From Sanyastnella coralliicola (GTDB lineage Bacteria; Bacteroidota; Bacteroidia; Flavobacteriales_D; Sanyastnellaceae): DNA of 64,000 nucleotides. The position numbers were made by a program, and so were the translations under genes. The notes under the pieces were generated by a model, which had not been told where the DNA came from, did no database searches, and saw only the letters and a list, made by a program, of their open reading frames with translations. This document shows, one piece after another, positions 26,301-34,602 of the stretch. The DNA lies in contig NZ_CP132543.1 of assembly GCF_030845195.1 (NCBI RefSeq), positions 1,381,501 to 1,445,500 on the forward strand. Direction: 5' to 3'. Position 1 is the first letter of the stretch. Each line of letters starts with the position of its first letter.

Positions 26301-27923
26301 GCTTGCAACAATTTGGTTGAAGCTACCTCCACCATTCGTAGACTTGAAGATGGCACCATAGTAGAGCGCACCGTACATGATATCTTGATTGGTATAGTCA
26401 ATTGCGGATTCAAATCCGTCACCGCCAATCACACGAGACCAGTTGTTTCCGTCTTTGAGGTTGGTTCCGTTGTCTTGCCATCCTGAAATCACTCGGTTTT
26501 GGTTGGTCTGCGCCGTTCCTAGGCGGTAGATCTGAGCGATTTCTAGATTGCTTGATAAATCAGTGAATGAGCTTCCACCATTTGTTGTTCGGAATACACC
26601 ACCATCACACCCTACGAGCAGGGTAGAAGTACCAGGGATAAAGTTGAACCCGTGGTTGTCTGCGTGAACATAAGGAAGTCCAGCAGCGCCGTACCAGTGA
26701 CCAGTACAGCTCCAGTTTGTACCTCCATCTGTTGTTTTCCACACATTGACACCACCTACATAAACCGTGTTTGCATCGTTTGGATCTGCAGCTACTGCGA
26801 GATCGTACCAAGCTTGACCTCCAGTATCCGTTCCGTTCTCAGACCATCCAAGAAGGTTCGGGCTTGACGCCATTTGCGTGAAGTTCAATCCGCTGTCTAA
26901 TGAACGGTAGAACCCATAGAAACCTTGATTCGCAGAACTACCTGCAAGGATGTATACGACATCTTGGTTTGCTTCTGAAACAGTAATCGCAAGACGACTA
27001 ACCCCTGAAGAAGGAACTCCTGCAGTGATTTGAGTCCAGCTCGTTCCAGTGTCTGTTGAACGCCAGAACTGTGTGTTGTTTCCAGTAGCATACATCACGT
27101 TTGGGGTGTTCGGCTTCCATTCAATGTCTTTGAAGTTCCCGCTTTGCACTTGGGTCCATGATGAACCACCATCCGTCGTTTTGTAGATACCATTAGAAGT
27201 AGCAGCTAACAGGGTCAAATTATCCGTTGGATGCATGATCAAACGGTTGATGCGACGTGTTTGTGTCACATCCCAGTTCAAGCCTGTAGAGCTCCATGTA
27301 GCACCGTCATCTGTAGATTTAAGAACACCGAGAGAGTAAGTGTCTCCGGCATCTCCATCACCCGTTGCGATGTAAATGACATTGCTGTTCGAATGATCGA
27401 TCGCAACATCAGTCACACCGATGGATGCTAACAAATCTGTATTCAACAAAGACCACGAGCCACCGGCATTGGTTGAGCGCCATAATCCGCCTCCAGGTGC
27501 ACAAGCGTAGTACACGGAAGAGTTATTTGGATCAGTACGAACCATGTTGATTCGCCCGGCACCACCCCCAGAAGTTGGGATGTCAGTATTACCGAAGTAA
27601 GACCAGACACCGTTCATTCGCGCAGCTTCAGAAGGAGCATTTCTCATTTCATCCTGAACTGCATTCCAAGAGGCCATAGAAGAGAAGCGTTCCCCGCTAG
27701 GGTAAACACGAGGCTCCATAAACCACTCCCAGCGTTTGAACTGTTTAAACCCTTTTCCTTTTTCAACTTCTCGATCTGACCAATCTGCGTCGAAAGCATC
27801 TTGCACTTCGTAGAAGTTGATTTCAGGGTCAAGCATCATGTCACTCCAGTGCTCTCCTGCTTCTTGTCCGTATGACAAGCCCCAGGTAAAGAGCAATGCC
27901 ACTAGCCATAAAAGTCTTTTCAT
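23313..27923 (-). CDS. Giant secreted beta-propeller protein with P-domain, ACNYD repeats and dockerin-like C-terminus
   Basis: 1536 aa. Signal peptide MKRLLWLVALLFTWGLSYGQ. Residues about 100-730 are a sortilin/BNR-type beta-propeller with many STDGG(A/T)TW-like Asp-box turns. Then come a CARDB-like domain (LDAGIVQINSPEETVCE) and a DSYGDGL module (about 105 aa). Four Cys repeats of the form CTDPxACNYDxxAxxDDGSC follow, then an inserted proprotein-convertase P-domain-like segment (WPADVAMQLVDPNGDCYMWGG). Seven more repeats lead to a MopE-like metal-binding stretch (DTDNDGYGDENE to GIDNDCNGTVD). The extreme C-terminus has two dockerin-like calcium loops (GDFNNDGQRNVADLL, ADMNGDGAVNATDQL). No type A or B T9SS tail. 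Third gene of the cluster, 30 bp behind the metalloprotease. Start ATG 27923; the in-frame TTG at 27947 is less likely. Confidence 0.85.
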   Translation of the reverse strand: MKRLLWLVALLFTWGLSYGQEAGEHWSDMMLDPEINFYEVQDAFDADWSDREVEKGKGFKQFKRWEWFMEPRVYPSGERFSSMASWNAVQDEMRNAPSEAARMNGVWSYFGNTDIPTSGGGAGRINMVRTDPNNSSVYYACAPGGGLWRSTNAGGSWSLLNTDLLASIGVTDVAIDHSNSNVIYIATGDGDAGDTYSLGVLKSTDDGATWSSTGLNWDVTQTRRINRLIMHPTDNLTLLAATSNGIYKTTDGGSSWTQVQSGNFKDIEWKPNTPNVMYATGNNTQFWRSTDTGTSWTQITAGVPSSGVSRLAITVSEANQDVVYILAGSSANQGFYGFYRSLDSGLNFTQMASSPNLLGWSENGTDTGGQAWYDLAVAADPNDANTVYVGGVNVWKTTDGGTNWSCTGHWYGAAGLPYVHADNHGFNFIPGTSTLLVGCDGGVFRTTNGGSSFTDLSSNLEIAQIYRLGTAQTNQNRVISGWQDNGTNLKDGNNWSRVIGGDGFESAIDYTNQDIMYGALYYGAIFKSTNGGGSFNQIVASNGTGVNEGGDWLTPYILDPIDPNTMYIGKSTVYRSTDGGNSFTGLGSFGSGNIDALAVAKSNTNYIYASKSASLYLSTDGTNFSALSGLPNQFITYIAIDPADETRVWVTLSGYTNGSKVYFSDNAGSTWTNISDGLPNIPANCIAYHEGTNDAVYVGTDAGVYYRDDTFASWQPYKDGLPNVVVTELEIHYASNTIVASTYGRGIWNAPLFTLPQLDAGIVQINSPEETVCETSVTPEIVIGCFGQDNLTALTIEYGIQGGTVNTYNWTGNLATGEIETITLPAFDEGTGAFTFEVNITDVNNGGADESALNDSQSSSYYVSGGINDVTLTLTTDCWGNESSWAVYDSDGNEVFSGAGYGNLTTYNITLCLPDGCFTFSMFDSYGDGLAGTTFGCGSDGNYVITDEGGTALVTMDVANFGTQADHLFCLGATNPGCTDPAACNYDSTADADDGSCTFPGCTNATACNYDASAGCDDGSCILPDGCTNPVACNYDSNATCDDGSCIVPDGCTDPTACNYLDTAVCDDGSCAYPPVGFDCDCESTVSINATLGGTATADVNFDGSGSPFLATITMNFTNVGGGGSWPADVAMQLVDPNGDCYMWGGYNTDFGCANSLGNFGVWPGDWQGTADGLYTASIDLSASALTGNGTWTFSIMNGWTTGNDMTYDVTVVFDGLCVGDPVDVPGCTDPTACNYDPTATMDDGSCLQLDECGNCGGTDTAGCTNAAACNYDPAADCDDGTCILPDGCTDASACNYNPAAQCDDGSCILPDGCTDASACNYDPAAQCDDGSCILPDGCTDASACNYDPAAQCDDGSCILPDGCTDASACNYDPAAQCDDGSCILPDGCTDASACNYDPAAQCDDGSCIAPSTWYADTDNDGYGDENETMDACSQPAGYVADNTDCNDNDGDMYPGAPSTEEGIDNDCNGTVDPDEEVPPCMGDFNNDGQRNVADLLMLLGDYGCSDGCGADMNGDGAVNATDQLSFLAVFGIACD
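23700..24245 (-). repeat. 75-bp tandem repeat block (seven ACNYD repeats)
   Basis: Seven repeats of a 20-residue Cys unit plus linker, the last five encoding nearly the same 25 residues (CTDASACNYDPAAQCDDGSC plus ILPDG). Two neighbouring units differ at only about three bases, while others with the same protein sequence differ at many third positions. A second block of four units is at 24711-24995, separated by the P-domain-like segment. Confidence 0.9.
24711..24995 (-). repeat. First block of four ACNYD repeats in the propeller gene
   Basis: Encodes four diverged units, CTDPAACNYDSTADADDGSC to CTDPTACNYLDTAVCDDGSC, preceding the P-domain-like insert. More divergent than the 23700-24245 block. 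Confidence 0.88.
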
Positions 27924-27953
27924 ATGTCGTAGGTAAGGTGTTGTCAATAGTTG

Positions 27954-30900
27954 TTAGTCACACGCAGTGCCGAACACAGCAAAGAAGCTGAGTCCATCAG
28001 CTTGTGTAACCACTCCATCTCCGTTCATATCAGCCATACAGTTCACTGAACAGCCGTAATCACCGAGGAGGATGAGTAGGTCAGAAACGTTGATTTGTCC
28101 ATCGTTGTTGAAGTCACCAGCACATGGTGGAACCTCTTCGTCAGGATCAACTGTTCCATTACAATCATTATCAATGCCTTCTTGCGTAGAAGGACCTCCA
28201 GGGTACATATCCCCGTTATTGTCGTTACAATCTGTATTGTCAGCAACATAGCCAACAGGTTGAGCACAAGCCATCACCATGTCAGCGTCATCACCGAATC
28301 CATCGTTGTCTGTATCTGCGTACCAAGCTGTTGGCGCAATACATGAGCCATCATCACATGTTGCCGCAGGATCGTAGTTACATGCTGAGGCGTCTGTACA
28401 TCCATCAGGAAGGATACATGAGCCATCATCACATGTTGCCGCAGGATCATAGTTACATGCGGAAGCATCGGTACATCCATCAGGTAGTACACAAGACCCG
28501 TCATCGCATACGGCTGCAGGATCGTAGTTACACGCTGAGGCATCAGTACATCCATCCGGAAGGATACACGAACCATCGTCACATGTGGCAGCAGGGTCGT
28601 AGTTACACGCCGCAGCATTTGTACAGCCGTCAGGAAGGATACAAGAACCGTCGTCACATTGAGCTGCTGGATCGTAGTTACAAGCCGAAGCATCAGTACA
28701 TCCATCAGGAAGTTGACATGAGCCATCATCACAAACGGCCGCTGGATCATAGTTACACGCCGCAGCATTCGTACATCCGTCAGGTAGGATACAAGATCCA
28801 TCGTCACACGTTGCAGAAGGATCATAGTTACACGCTGAAGCATCCGTACATCCATCAGGAAGTTCACATGAACCGTCGTCAATCGTTGCTACAGCGCTGA
28901 AGTTACAAGCGGCAGGATCAGTACATCCAAAACATGTAAAGTCACAAGAACCGTCATGAACTGTTGCCGTTGCATCGTAGTTACATGCTGTCGGATCAGT
29001 ACATCCAGGAGTTCCAACAGGAACGCAGAAATTCTCTACCACTTGGCTACCGTAGTTAGCTACAGCCATTGATACGAGTACATTTCCAAATTCGTCAGTC
29101 ACGTCATAGATTCCGTCAATCGCACATCCAGAAGCAATTCCAGAAAGTCCGTCACCGAAGCTGTCATTGATAGTCAAGTCGTAACAGTCTGCAGCAAGAC
29201 AGAAGTCATAAGTGTATGTCGTTTGGTCAGCGAGGGTATTTCCTGCTACCGTTTGAATGACTGTTCCATCATCAGCAGCTAGAGTCCAGCTAACTTCTTC
29301 ACCCCAACAGTCTGTGAGTAGAGTGAACGTTGCATTGGTTGCTCCAGAAACCGTATTGAAGTTGCTTGAACCAGCGTTATTCGTAGGGTTGTCATCCGTT
29401 CCTCCGTTTGGATTCTGAACATCCGCGTTGAAGACGTGAGCGCCTCCAGGAATGGTCATCGTTGGCAAAGTGATCGTTGTTGATTCACCTGTTGCCAAAG
29501 AACCCGTCCAGTTGAAAGTAGTTGGTGAACCACCGTCTACATCGTATACAAGGTCGAAGCTTGTCAAGTCGAAGTTTCCGAAGTTGGAAACAACTACCTC
29601 TGGAGTGATTTGATCACCACAGTAATCTCCACCTGGTTCGTTGATAGATAGGATACCAGCATCTAGATCATTCGCACCTACTGCAGGTCCGATCGTGAAG
29701 TTCTGGTTTGAAATATCGAAGAAGATGTTGTTCGATGCCTTCACCTTGATTCGTGCTGTAGAAGATTCGCCAGCAGGAATCAATACCAATTCAGATCCAT
29801 CATTCGCAGTGTTAGCTAGAAGGAGCGTTGGGTAGGTAAGACCACCGTCCAAAGAAAGGTAGATGTCAACGTTTGAACAGTTGATAGGTGCAAGGTCAGT
29901 ATTCGCTACATCCCATGTTACGGTTTGGAAAGTGTTTCCAGGGTAAACTACCGCCGTATTTGGCGCTGTTACTACGAACGGACCACCAACATCAGAAACA
30001 TCAAAGGTTACCTGATCGTCATTTACACCACCAGCACCTGCAACGTTGTCACGCACGGTACAACGGAAGGTCAATGAACGTGTGTAGTTCGGAAGGAACT
30101 CTCCGATCACCGTAGTGTTGTTCACCAAATCAGTAATACGAGGGAATACACGTGTAGGATCTGTAACAGATGGCCATGAACGGAAGATTGGCTGGTTTCC
30201 AGAAGGGTTAGTAAGGTTGTTGTCACCACCAGCGGTTGCTGGACCAAGATCATATTCTTCCCAGTTGTAGGTAATCTCGTCGCCATCGGCATCAGAACCA
30301 ACCGCTGTCAACTCAAATGGAGTCGAAATAGGAATAGTCCATCCTCCAGGGCCCGCGTCAACAGTAGGAGGGGTGTTGCCTGTATTGGTTGTTACTGGAC
30401 ATGTTCCACCATTTCCGTTTACAACGAAGTTCCACATCTCATTAATACTGTGATTGTGGAAGTGATCATCACTATTGCTTTGAAGGTTCGGAGGACAAAT
30501 ACCTGCGTAACCCATAATAGTGCTTGCTGAACCTGGTTCGAAGGCTGCTGAACCAGCGCGGTTACAACTGTTGTTCTGTGTGTGGTTACCACCGAATTGG
30601 TGTCCCATCTCGTGACAAACGTAATCGATATCGAACGGGTCACCTACTGGTGTCCCTTGTCCTGTCACACCACGTGCCTTGCTTCCTCCACAAGGAGACT
30701 GAAGTTGAGCGATACCTCCACCACCAGTTGAGTAAACGTGACCAATGTCGTAGTTCGCACTTCCGATGTTAGCATCACACGTTGTCTGGTTTTGGTTCAG
30801 CATGGCTCCACCATTTCCGTTATCGTAGGGATCCGTAGCTCCATTCAAGAAGATGACTTGATCGTTGTTCGCCACGATGATCATACGAATCGCTGCATCA

Positions 30901-31688
30901 CGTTCGTATACCCCATTCACACGTGTCATTGAGGTATTCATGGCTGCAAGTGCATCTGCGGTTGTTCCTCCATGGAACTGAGCATATTCACCTGTACATG
31001 CCAAAGCCAGGCGGTAAGTGCGAAGCTGCGCCCCAAAAGGAGTGCGGGCTCCAGCGCCCATACCCATCGTACGAACGTCTTTCTGCTGTCGCTTCTTAAT
31101 CGGACGATCAGATTCAATCGCCTCATCATATTCATTCGTGTCAATGTCATCTGGCATTACCGGAGGAAGTTCGTTGAAGACCTTCGTTGTTGTTGCGTAG
31201 AAAGATGACTTCGTGTACGACATGTAGTATTCGTCTGTGTTCAGACTTATTGGGTCGATGTACACGGTTTCTCCAGCACGTAAAATCATCGCGTGGAAGC
31301 CCTTTTGAGTAAGGTCAAAACGGATCGTCGCTGTCTTATCGTCGATTCCTTGTCCAAGGTATGAACGGATAAAAGGATAGCGTGATTGAAGCTCCGGAGC
31401 CATTACCGAACTCTCTACAAAGCGGAAGCTCTGCGTTGTTCCGTCAGGCATTGGGATCGAGATGATCGTACCTGAATTTCGAACTGAAACCTCAGCTTCA
31501 TCAGGTGCCTGATCAAGGATAGATTCCAGAAGTGAACGTTCGATTTGAATGCCTCGGTATTCTTCCGGGTTAATGGTTTGGTCATTTCTGATCGGCAGCT
31601 GTGCGTCAGACCAGTATGATTGAGCTGAAAGGCTAATGCAAAAAATGCAGAATACAGCCGTAGCTACAAAAGTGTAGACGTTCCTCAT
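27954..31688 (-). CDS. Secreted reprolysin-like metalloprotease (M12B type) with ACNYD repeats and dockerin-like C-terminus
   Basis: 1244 aa. Signal peptide ending ISLSAQ; a prodomain-like region to about residue 215; a metzincin zinc protease domain about 215-430. The zinc motif is HEMGHQFGGNH (H359, E360, H363, H369) and the Met-turn is STIMGYAGICPP. Fibronectin/PKD-like domains follow, then a CARDB-like domain, a DSFGDGL module (TDCWGEEVSW to FCV) and nine CTDxxACNYDxxAxxDDGSC repeats. A MopE-like stretch and two dockerin-like calcium loops (GDFNNDGQINVSDLL, ADMNGDGVVTQADGL) end the protein. The last 150 or so residues are close to those of the neighbouring propeller protein. Predicted extracellular endopeptidase. 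Middle gene of the cluster. Confidence 0.9.
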   Translation of the reverse strand: MRNVYTFVATAVFCIFCISLSAQSYWSDAQLPIRNDQTINPEEYRGIQIERSLLESILDQAPDEAEVSVRNSGTIISIPMPDGTTQSFRFVESSVMAPELQSRYPFIRSYLGQGIDDKTATIRFDLTQKGFHAMILRAGETVYIDPISLNTDEYYMSYTKSSFYATTTKVFNELPPVMPDDIDTNEYDEAIESDRPIKKRQQKDVRTMGMGAGARTPFGAQLRTYRLALACTGEYAQFHGGTTADALAAMNTSMTRVNGVYERDAAIRMIIVANNDQVIFLNGATDPYDNGNGGAMLNQNQTTCDANIGSANYDIGHVYSTGGGGIAQLQSPCGGSKARGVTGQGTPVGDPFDIDYVCHEMGHQFGGNHTQNNSCNRAGSAAFEPGSASTIMGYAGICPPNLQSNSDDHFHNHSINEMWNFVVNGNGGTCPVTTNTGNTPPTVDAGPGGWTIPISTPFELTAVGSDADGDEITYNWEEYDLGPATAGGDNNLTNPSGNQPIFRSWPSVTDPTRVFPRITDLVNNTTVIGEFLPNYTRSLTFRCTVRDNVAGAGGVNDDQVTFDVSDVGGPFVVTAPNTAVVYPGNTFQTVTWDVANTDLAPINCSNVDIYLSLDGGLTYPTLLLANTANDGSELVLIPAGESSTARIKVKASNNIFFDISNQNFTIGPAVGANDLDAGILSINEPGGDYCGDQITPEVVVSNFGNFDLTSFDLVYDVDGGSPTTFNWTGSLATGESTTITLPTMTIPGGAHVFNADVQNPNGGTDDNPTNNAGSSNFNTVSGATNATFTLLTDCWGEEVSWTLAADDGTVIQTVAGNTLADQTTYTYDFCLAADCYDLTINDSFGDGLSGIASGCAIDGIYDVTDEFGNVLVSMAVANYGSQVVENFCVPVGTPGCTDPTACNYDATATVHDGSCDFTCFGCTDPAACNFSAVATIDDGSCELPDGCTDASACNYDPSATCDDGSCILPDGCTNAAACNYDPAAVCDDGSCQLPDGCTDASACNYDPAAQCDDGSCILPDGCTNAAACNYDPAATCDDGSCILPDGCTDASACNYDPAAVCDDGSCVLPDGCTDASACNYDPAATCDDGSCILPDGCTDASACNYDPAATCDDGSCIAPTAWYADTDNDGFGDDADMVMACAQPVGYVADNTDCNDNNGDMYPGGPSTQEGIDNDCNGTVDPDEEVPPCAGDFNNDGQINVSDLLILLGDYGCSVNCMADMNGDGVVTQADGLSFFAVFGTACD
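28341..29006 (-). repeat. Tandem block of nine ACNYD repeats in the metalloprotease gene
   Basis: Nine consecutive units of about 75 bp encode CTDASACNYDPAATCDDGSC-type repeats with ILPDG linkers. Their antisense strand produces long spurious open frames. Confidence 0.9.
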
Positions 31689-31709
31689 AGTACTCTATTA
31701 GTCAAGGTT

Positions 31710-31731
31710 GGGCGCCACTCAACTGGCGCCC
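31710..31731 (-). other. Strong hairpin between the serine protease and metalloprotease genes
   Basis: GGGCGCCA (31710-31717) and TGGCGCCC (31724-31731) form a perfect 8-bp GC-rich stem with a 6-nt loop in the 55-bp gap between the two genes. There is no T-run on either side, so it is not a standard intrinsic terminator. It may protect or process the transcript and set different levels for the first and second genes. Confidence 0.6.
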
Positions 31732-31743
31732 CTGATTGGTTAC

Positions 31744-34242
31744 TTAATTACAAGGCGTTCCGAAGAACGATAGGAATGTTAGGAAGTCGGAAGAGCTGGT
31801 GTTTCCATCTCCATCGAGATCTCCAGTACATCCTCCAACGCAGCCGTAATCAGCAAGCATCATGAGGAGGTCTGCGATGTCTCGGTTTCCATCTCCGTTC
31901 ATATCCCCTGGACAAGCTGACAGTTCATCACCGTCAATGTTCCCGTCACAGTTATTATCGATGTCTTCACCGGTACCAGGTGCACCAGGGTAGACATTTC
32001 CGTTCATATCATCACAGTCGGTATTGACTGCGCTGTATCCAGCTTCTGGTCCGCAGAGAAGCACTGCTGCGCCAGCTCCAAATCCATCACTATCACCGTC
32101 AACATAGAAGGTCATTGATGGGAAGGTACAGCTGCCATCATCACATGTAGCGGCTGGGTCGTAGTTACATGCAGAGGCATCAGTACAACCATTAGGTAGG
32201 ATACATGATCCATCATCTGTAGTTGCTGCTGGATCGTAATTACATGCCGTAGCGTCTGTACAACCTGGGATTCCAGGAAGTGTCAAACAGAAATCATGTG
32301 TTGCCTGTGCCCCGAAGTTACCTCCAGCTACCATTTGGGCGTGGGTTGTACCAAACTCATCTACAAGGATGTAATCTCCAATGACCCCTTGGTATTGCAG
32401 TCCGTCGCCGAAGCTATCGTATACATTCAGCTGGTAACAACCTTCAGGCAGACAGTACGAGTATGAGTAAGTTGTTTGTGTAGCAGCGTAAGGACCATCC
32501 GAGAACAAGATTGTTCCCTGGTCATCACGAAGATCCCAAGTGGTTTCTCCTGGATAGTTATCCGTTGTAATGTCGAAATCGATTGTAATTCCAGTACCAG
32601 CAGTTGAGAAGCTACTTGAACCACTATCGTTCGTATTATTCTCGTCCGTTCCTCCATTTGGATTGACTACCGAAGCATTGAAAGTGTGTGCACCATCTGC
32701 CAGTGTTTGCTGTGGTAAAGTCACGTTCACCGTGTTTCCAGAAGCAAGGGCTCCAGACCACGCTTGTGACATCGTAGCACCACCATCTACTTGGTATTCA
32801 ATCGTAAACGAAGTCAAAGTAGTTGTACCCGCGTTGCGTACCGTTACCTCAGGCGTAACGTTAGAAGTACAGTAAATTCCATCAGGCTCAACCACATTCA
32901 ATAATTGTGCGTCGAGCGCTACCGAAGGTGCATTTGGATCATACCCATCAATGACCGTATTAGAACAGCCAGGGGCGAGGTAAGTACAAATGCTAGGGAA
33001 TGTCAGGTCAAAACGACCGTAGTAGTCGTTCACGTTATTGGAACATGAAGCTTGTCCACCGTAAAGTTGACCGATGATACGTTGGTTTTGATCAAACAAA
33101 GGTGATCCTGAAGATCCTGGTTCTGTAGTACCGTCTTCCCAGTCGAAGATTCTCCAACATTGCGCACCGCCGAAGGTCGCTTGTCCGGCAGCATCTGTAT
33201 CGAAAGAGATTTTCTTCAAGTCACCACTTGGGTGGTGAATAGCTACTTGGTTTGAAGGGAAATTTCCTGTTGCATCCCATCCAGCGTAGAATGGGTTGTA
33301 AGCCGTAGGAACAGGGTTCCCGTTGTTAATTTCTAGTAATGCATAATCCGTACCGGCACCGCTTGAAAGCAGGGTTGAACCAGATACGGTGTCAAATGCG
33401 CCAACGTTGTTTCCAGAACACGTGGTGCTTTGCCAGTTAAATCGGAATACCCATGAGGCCACACTACCACCTAAACAGTGGTTCGCAGTCAAGAAATATG
33501 GATGTCCGTCGTTTGCTGTATTGTTCACCAAAGCCCCCGTACAGATTCCATTACCGTTGACTACGATCATGGCTACTGAGTTGATTTGGTCTTCCCATCC
33601 AGCTGAAACAGGACAGATAACATTGTTGTTACATGCTCCAGAGTCACCAATTCCACGGGCAACTACATCTAGATCACGGTAAGCGTGTGTAAGTGTTTCA
33701 ATCTGAAGTTCACCTGTTCCGATTTGATTCGCCGGCTCACGGTATTCAACGATAATTTCATCGCTTGGAATAGGGTAGGTTCCGAATCCGAGGTCATCTC
33801 TGTTGTTCTCTGAGGTGAACGCACCGAGAATGTGTAGATGATCTGCAGAATAAACGAATACTTCACCACCTTCAGGAATCTTGAAAATGTCGAAGCTCAA
33901 GTTCAAAGAATGCGCTCCAGGAGATGTTAGTTTGAGAAGCCAAACGCGATCACCATTTGGCAATTCATGCCATTGACCTGAGTTATTCAGGTTTCGTCCT
34001 AAAACGAAGTTCTTTCCAAAACGGTAGGGAGCGTCTTTAAATTCATTGTTGATTTCGTCTTCAGCCAACATGGCATCAACATCAAATGGTGGCATTTCCA
34101 TTACCGGGACGTGCCAATTGATTTTGTTATTCTCGAATGTAGCAGGGGAGCCTCCTTGACTTATCTGAGCGAAGCCTTGGGTGTATAGTAGCATAAGGCA
34201 AGCGCAAAGCGCGAGCTTCAGCAAAGGTTTTAACGTGGTCAT
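31744..34242 (-). CDS. Secreted trypsin-like serine protease with ACNYD repeats and dockerin-like C-terminus
   Basis: 832 aa. Signal peptide MTTLKPLLKLALCACLMLLYTQGFAQ. A proregion is followed by a chymotrypsin-fold serine protease at about residues 205-440. The catalytic triad is visible: H255 in LTANHC, D299 in GTDYALLEI and S378 in PGSSGSPL. Its organisation resembles the lysyl-endopeptidase group, but specificity is not readable. Then follow a CARDB-like domain, the DSFGDGL module, two ACNYD repeats, a MopE-like stretch, and two dockerin-like loops (GDMNGDGNRDIADLL, GDLDGDGNTSSSDFL). Start ATG 34242; the open frame extends 67 codons upstream but with no signal peptide. First gene of the cluster. 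Confidence 0.9.
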   Translation of the reverse strand: MTTLKPLLKLALCACLMLLYTQGFAQISQGGSPATFENNKINWHVPVMEMPPFDVDAMLAEDEINNEFKDAPYRFGKNFVLGRNLNNSGQWHELPNGDRVWLLKLTSPGAHSLNLSFDIFKIPEGGEVFVYSADHLHILGAFTSENNRDDLGFGTYPIPSDEIIVEYREPANQIGTGELQIETLTHAYRDLDVVARGIGDSGACNNNVICPVSAGWEDQINSVAMIVVNGNGICTGALVNNTANDGHPYFLTANHCLGGSVASWVFRFNWQSTTCSGNNVGAFDTVSGSTLLSSGAGTDYALLEINNGNPVPTAYNPFYAGWDATGNFPSNQVAIHHPSGDLKKISFDTDAAGQATFGGAQCWRIFDWEDGTTEPGSSGSPLFDQNQRIIGQLYGGQASCSNNVNDYYGRFDLTFPSICTYLAPGCSNTVIDGYDPNAPSVALDAQLLNVVEPDGIYCTSNVTPEVTVRNAGTTTLTSFTIEYQVDGGATMSQAWSGALASGNTVNVTLPQQTLADGAHTFNASVVNPNGGTDENNTNDSGSSSFSTAGTGITIDFDITTDNYPGETTWDLRDDQGTILFSDGPYAATQTTYSYSYCLPEGCYQLNVYDSFGDGLQYQGVIGDYILVDEFGTTHAQMVAGGNFGAQATHDFCLTLPGIPGCTDATACNYDPAATTDDGSCILPNGCTDASACNYDPAATCDDGSCTFPSMTFYVDGDSDGFGAGAAVLLCGPEAGYSAVNTDCDDMNGNVYPGAPGTGEDIDNNCDGNIDGDELSACPGDMNGDGNRDIADLLMMLADYGCVGGCTGDLDGDGNTSSSDFLTFLSFFGTPCN
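32128..32265 (-). repeat. Two ACNYD repeats in the serine protease gene
   Basis: Two units, CTDATACNYDPAATTDDGSC and CTDASACNYDPAATCDDGSC, the shortest array of the three genes. Confidence 0.88.
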
Positions 34243-34602
34243 TATACGTTGGTTAGCGGTTCTAATTAGTCCTATCAGTAAATTTAGGAAATAAATAGGC
34301 TCTATTTCGTACGGTTTGTCGAAGGAAAGGTTGCGCACGTCGTAACATTGGATGCCTACAGGGGTGAAAACAAGTGTTTTACTTGGTTTGTATGCATTAA
34401 GAGTAACCTTGGCCTTGGATGCCTCTTTCCGGGAAATCCACAAAAAAAATCTCGAAATCTTGAAAAATGCCCGTCAATGTTGATAAATCTGACGGTTTTG
34501 GCCTGTTCTTCGGCGTTGGTATGGGTAAATTAGAGCTTGATTTAATTCAAAGCCCCCTGTGATGGGATTCAGCGGCTTTTAATTGGACTCCTGACGAGAT
34601 TT
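34243..34602. other. 360-bp divergent intergenic region upstream of parE, no gene
   Basis: AT-rich, with no open frame that looks coding. It holds two possible RNA hairpins on the + strand. One is CCGTCA (34471-34476) with TGACGG (34490-34495) then TTTT. The other is AAAGCC (34549-34554) with GGCTTT (34574-34579) and an inner CCC/GGG pairing, ending 23 nt before the parE ATG. A 10-bp direct repeat, TTGGATGCCT, occurs twice (about 34348 and 34414). No exact TAnnTTTG box is seen for parE; TAAATTAG at 34526 is the nearest. Confidence 0.6.
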
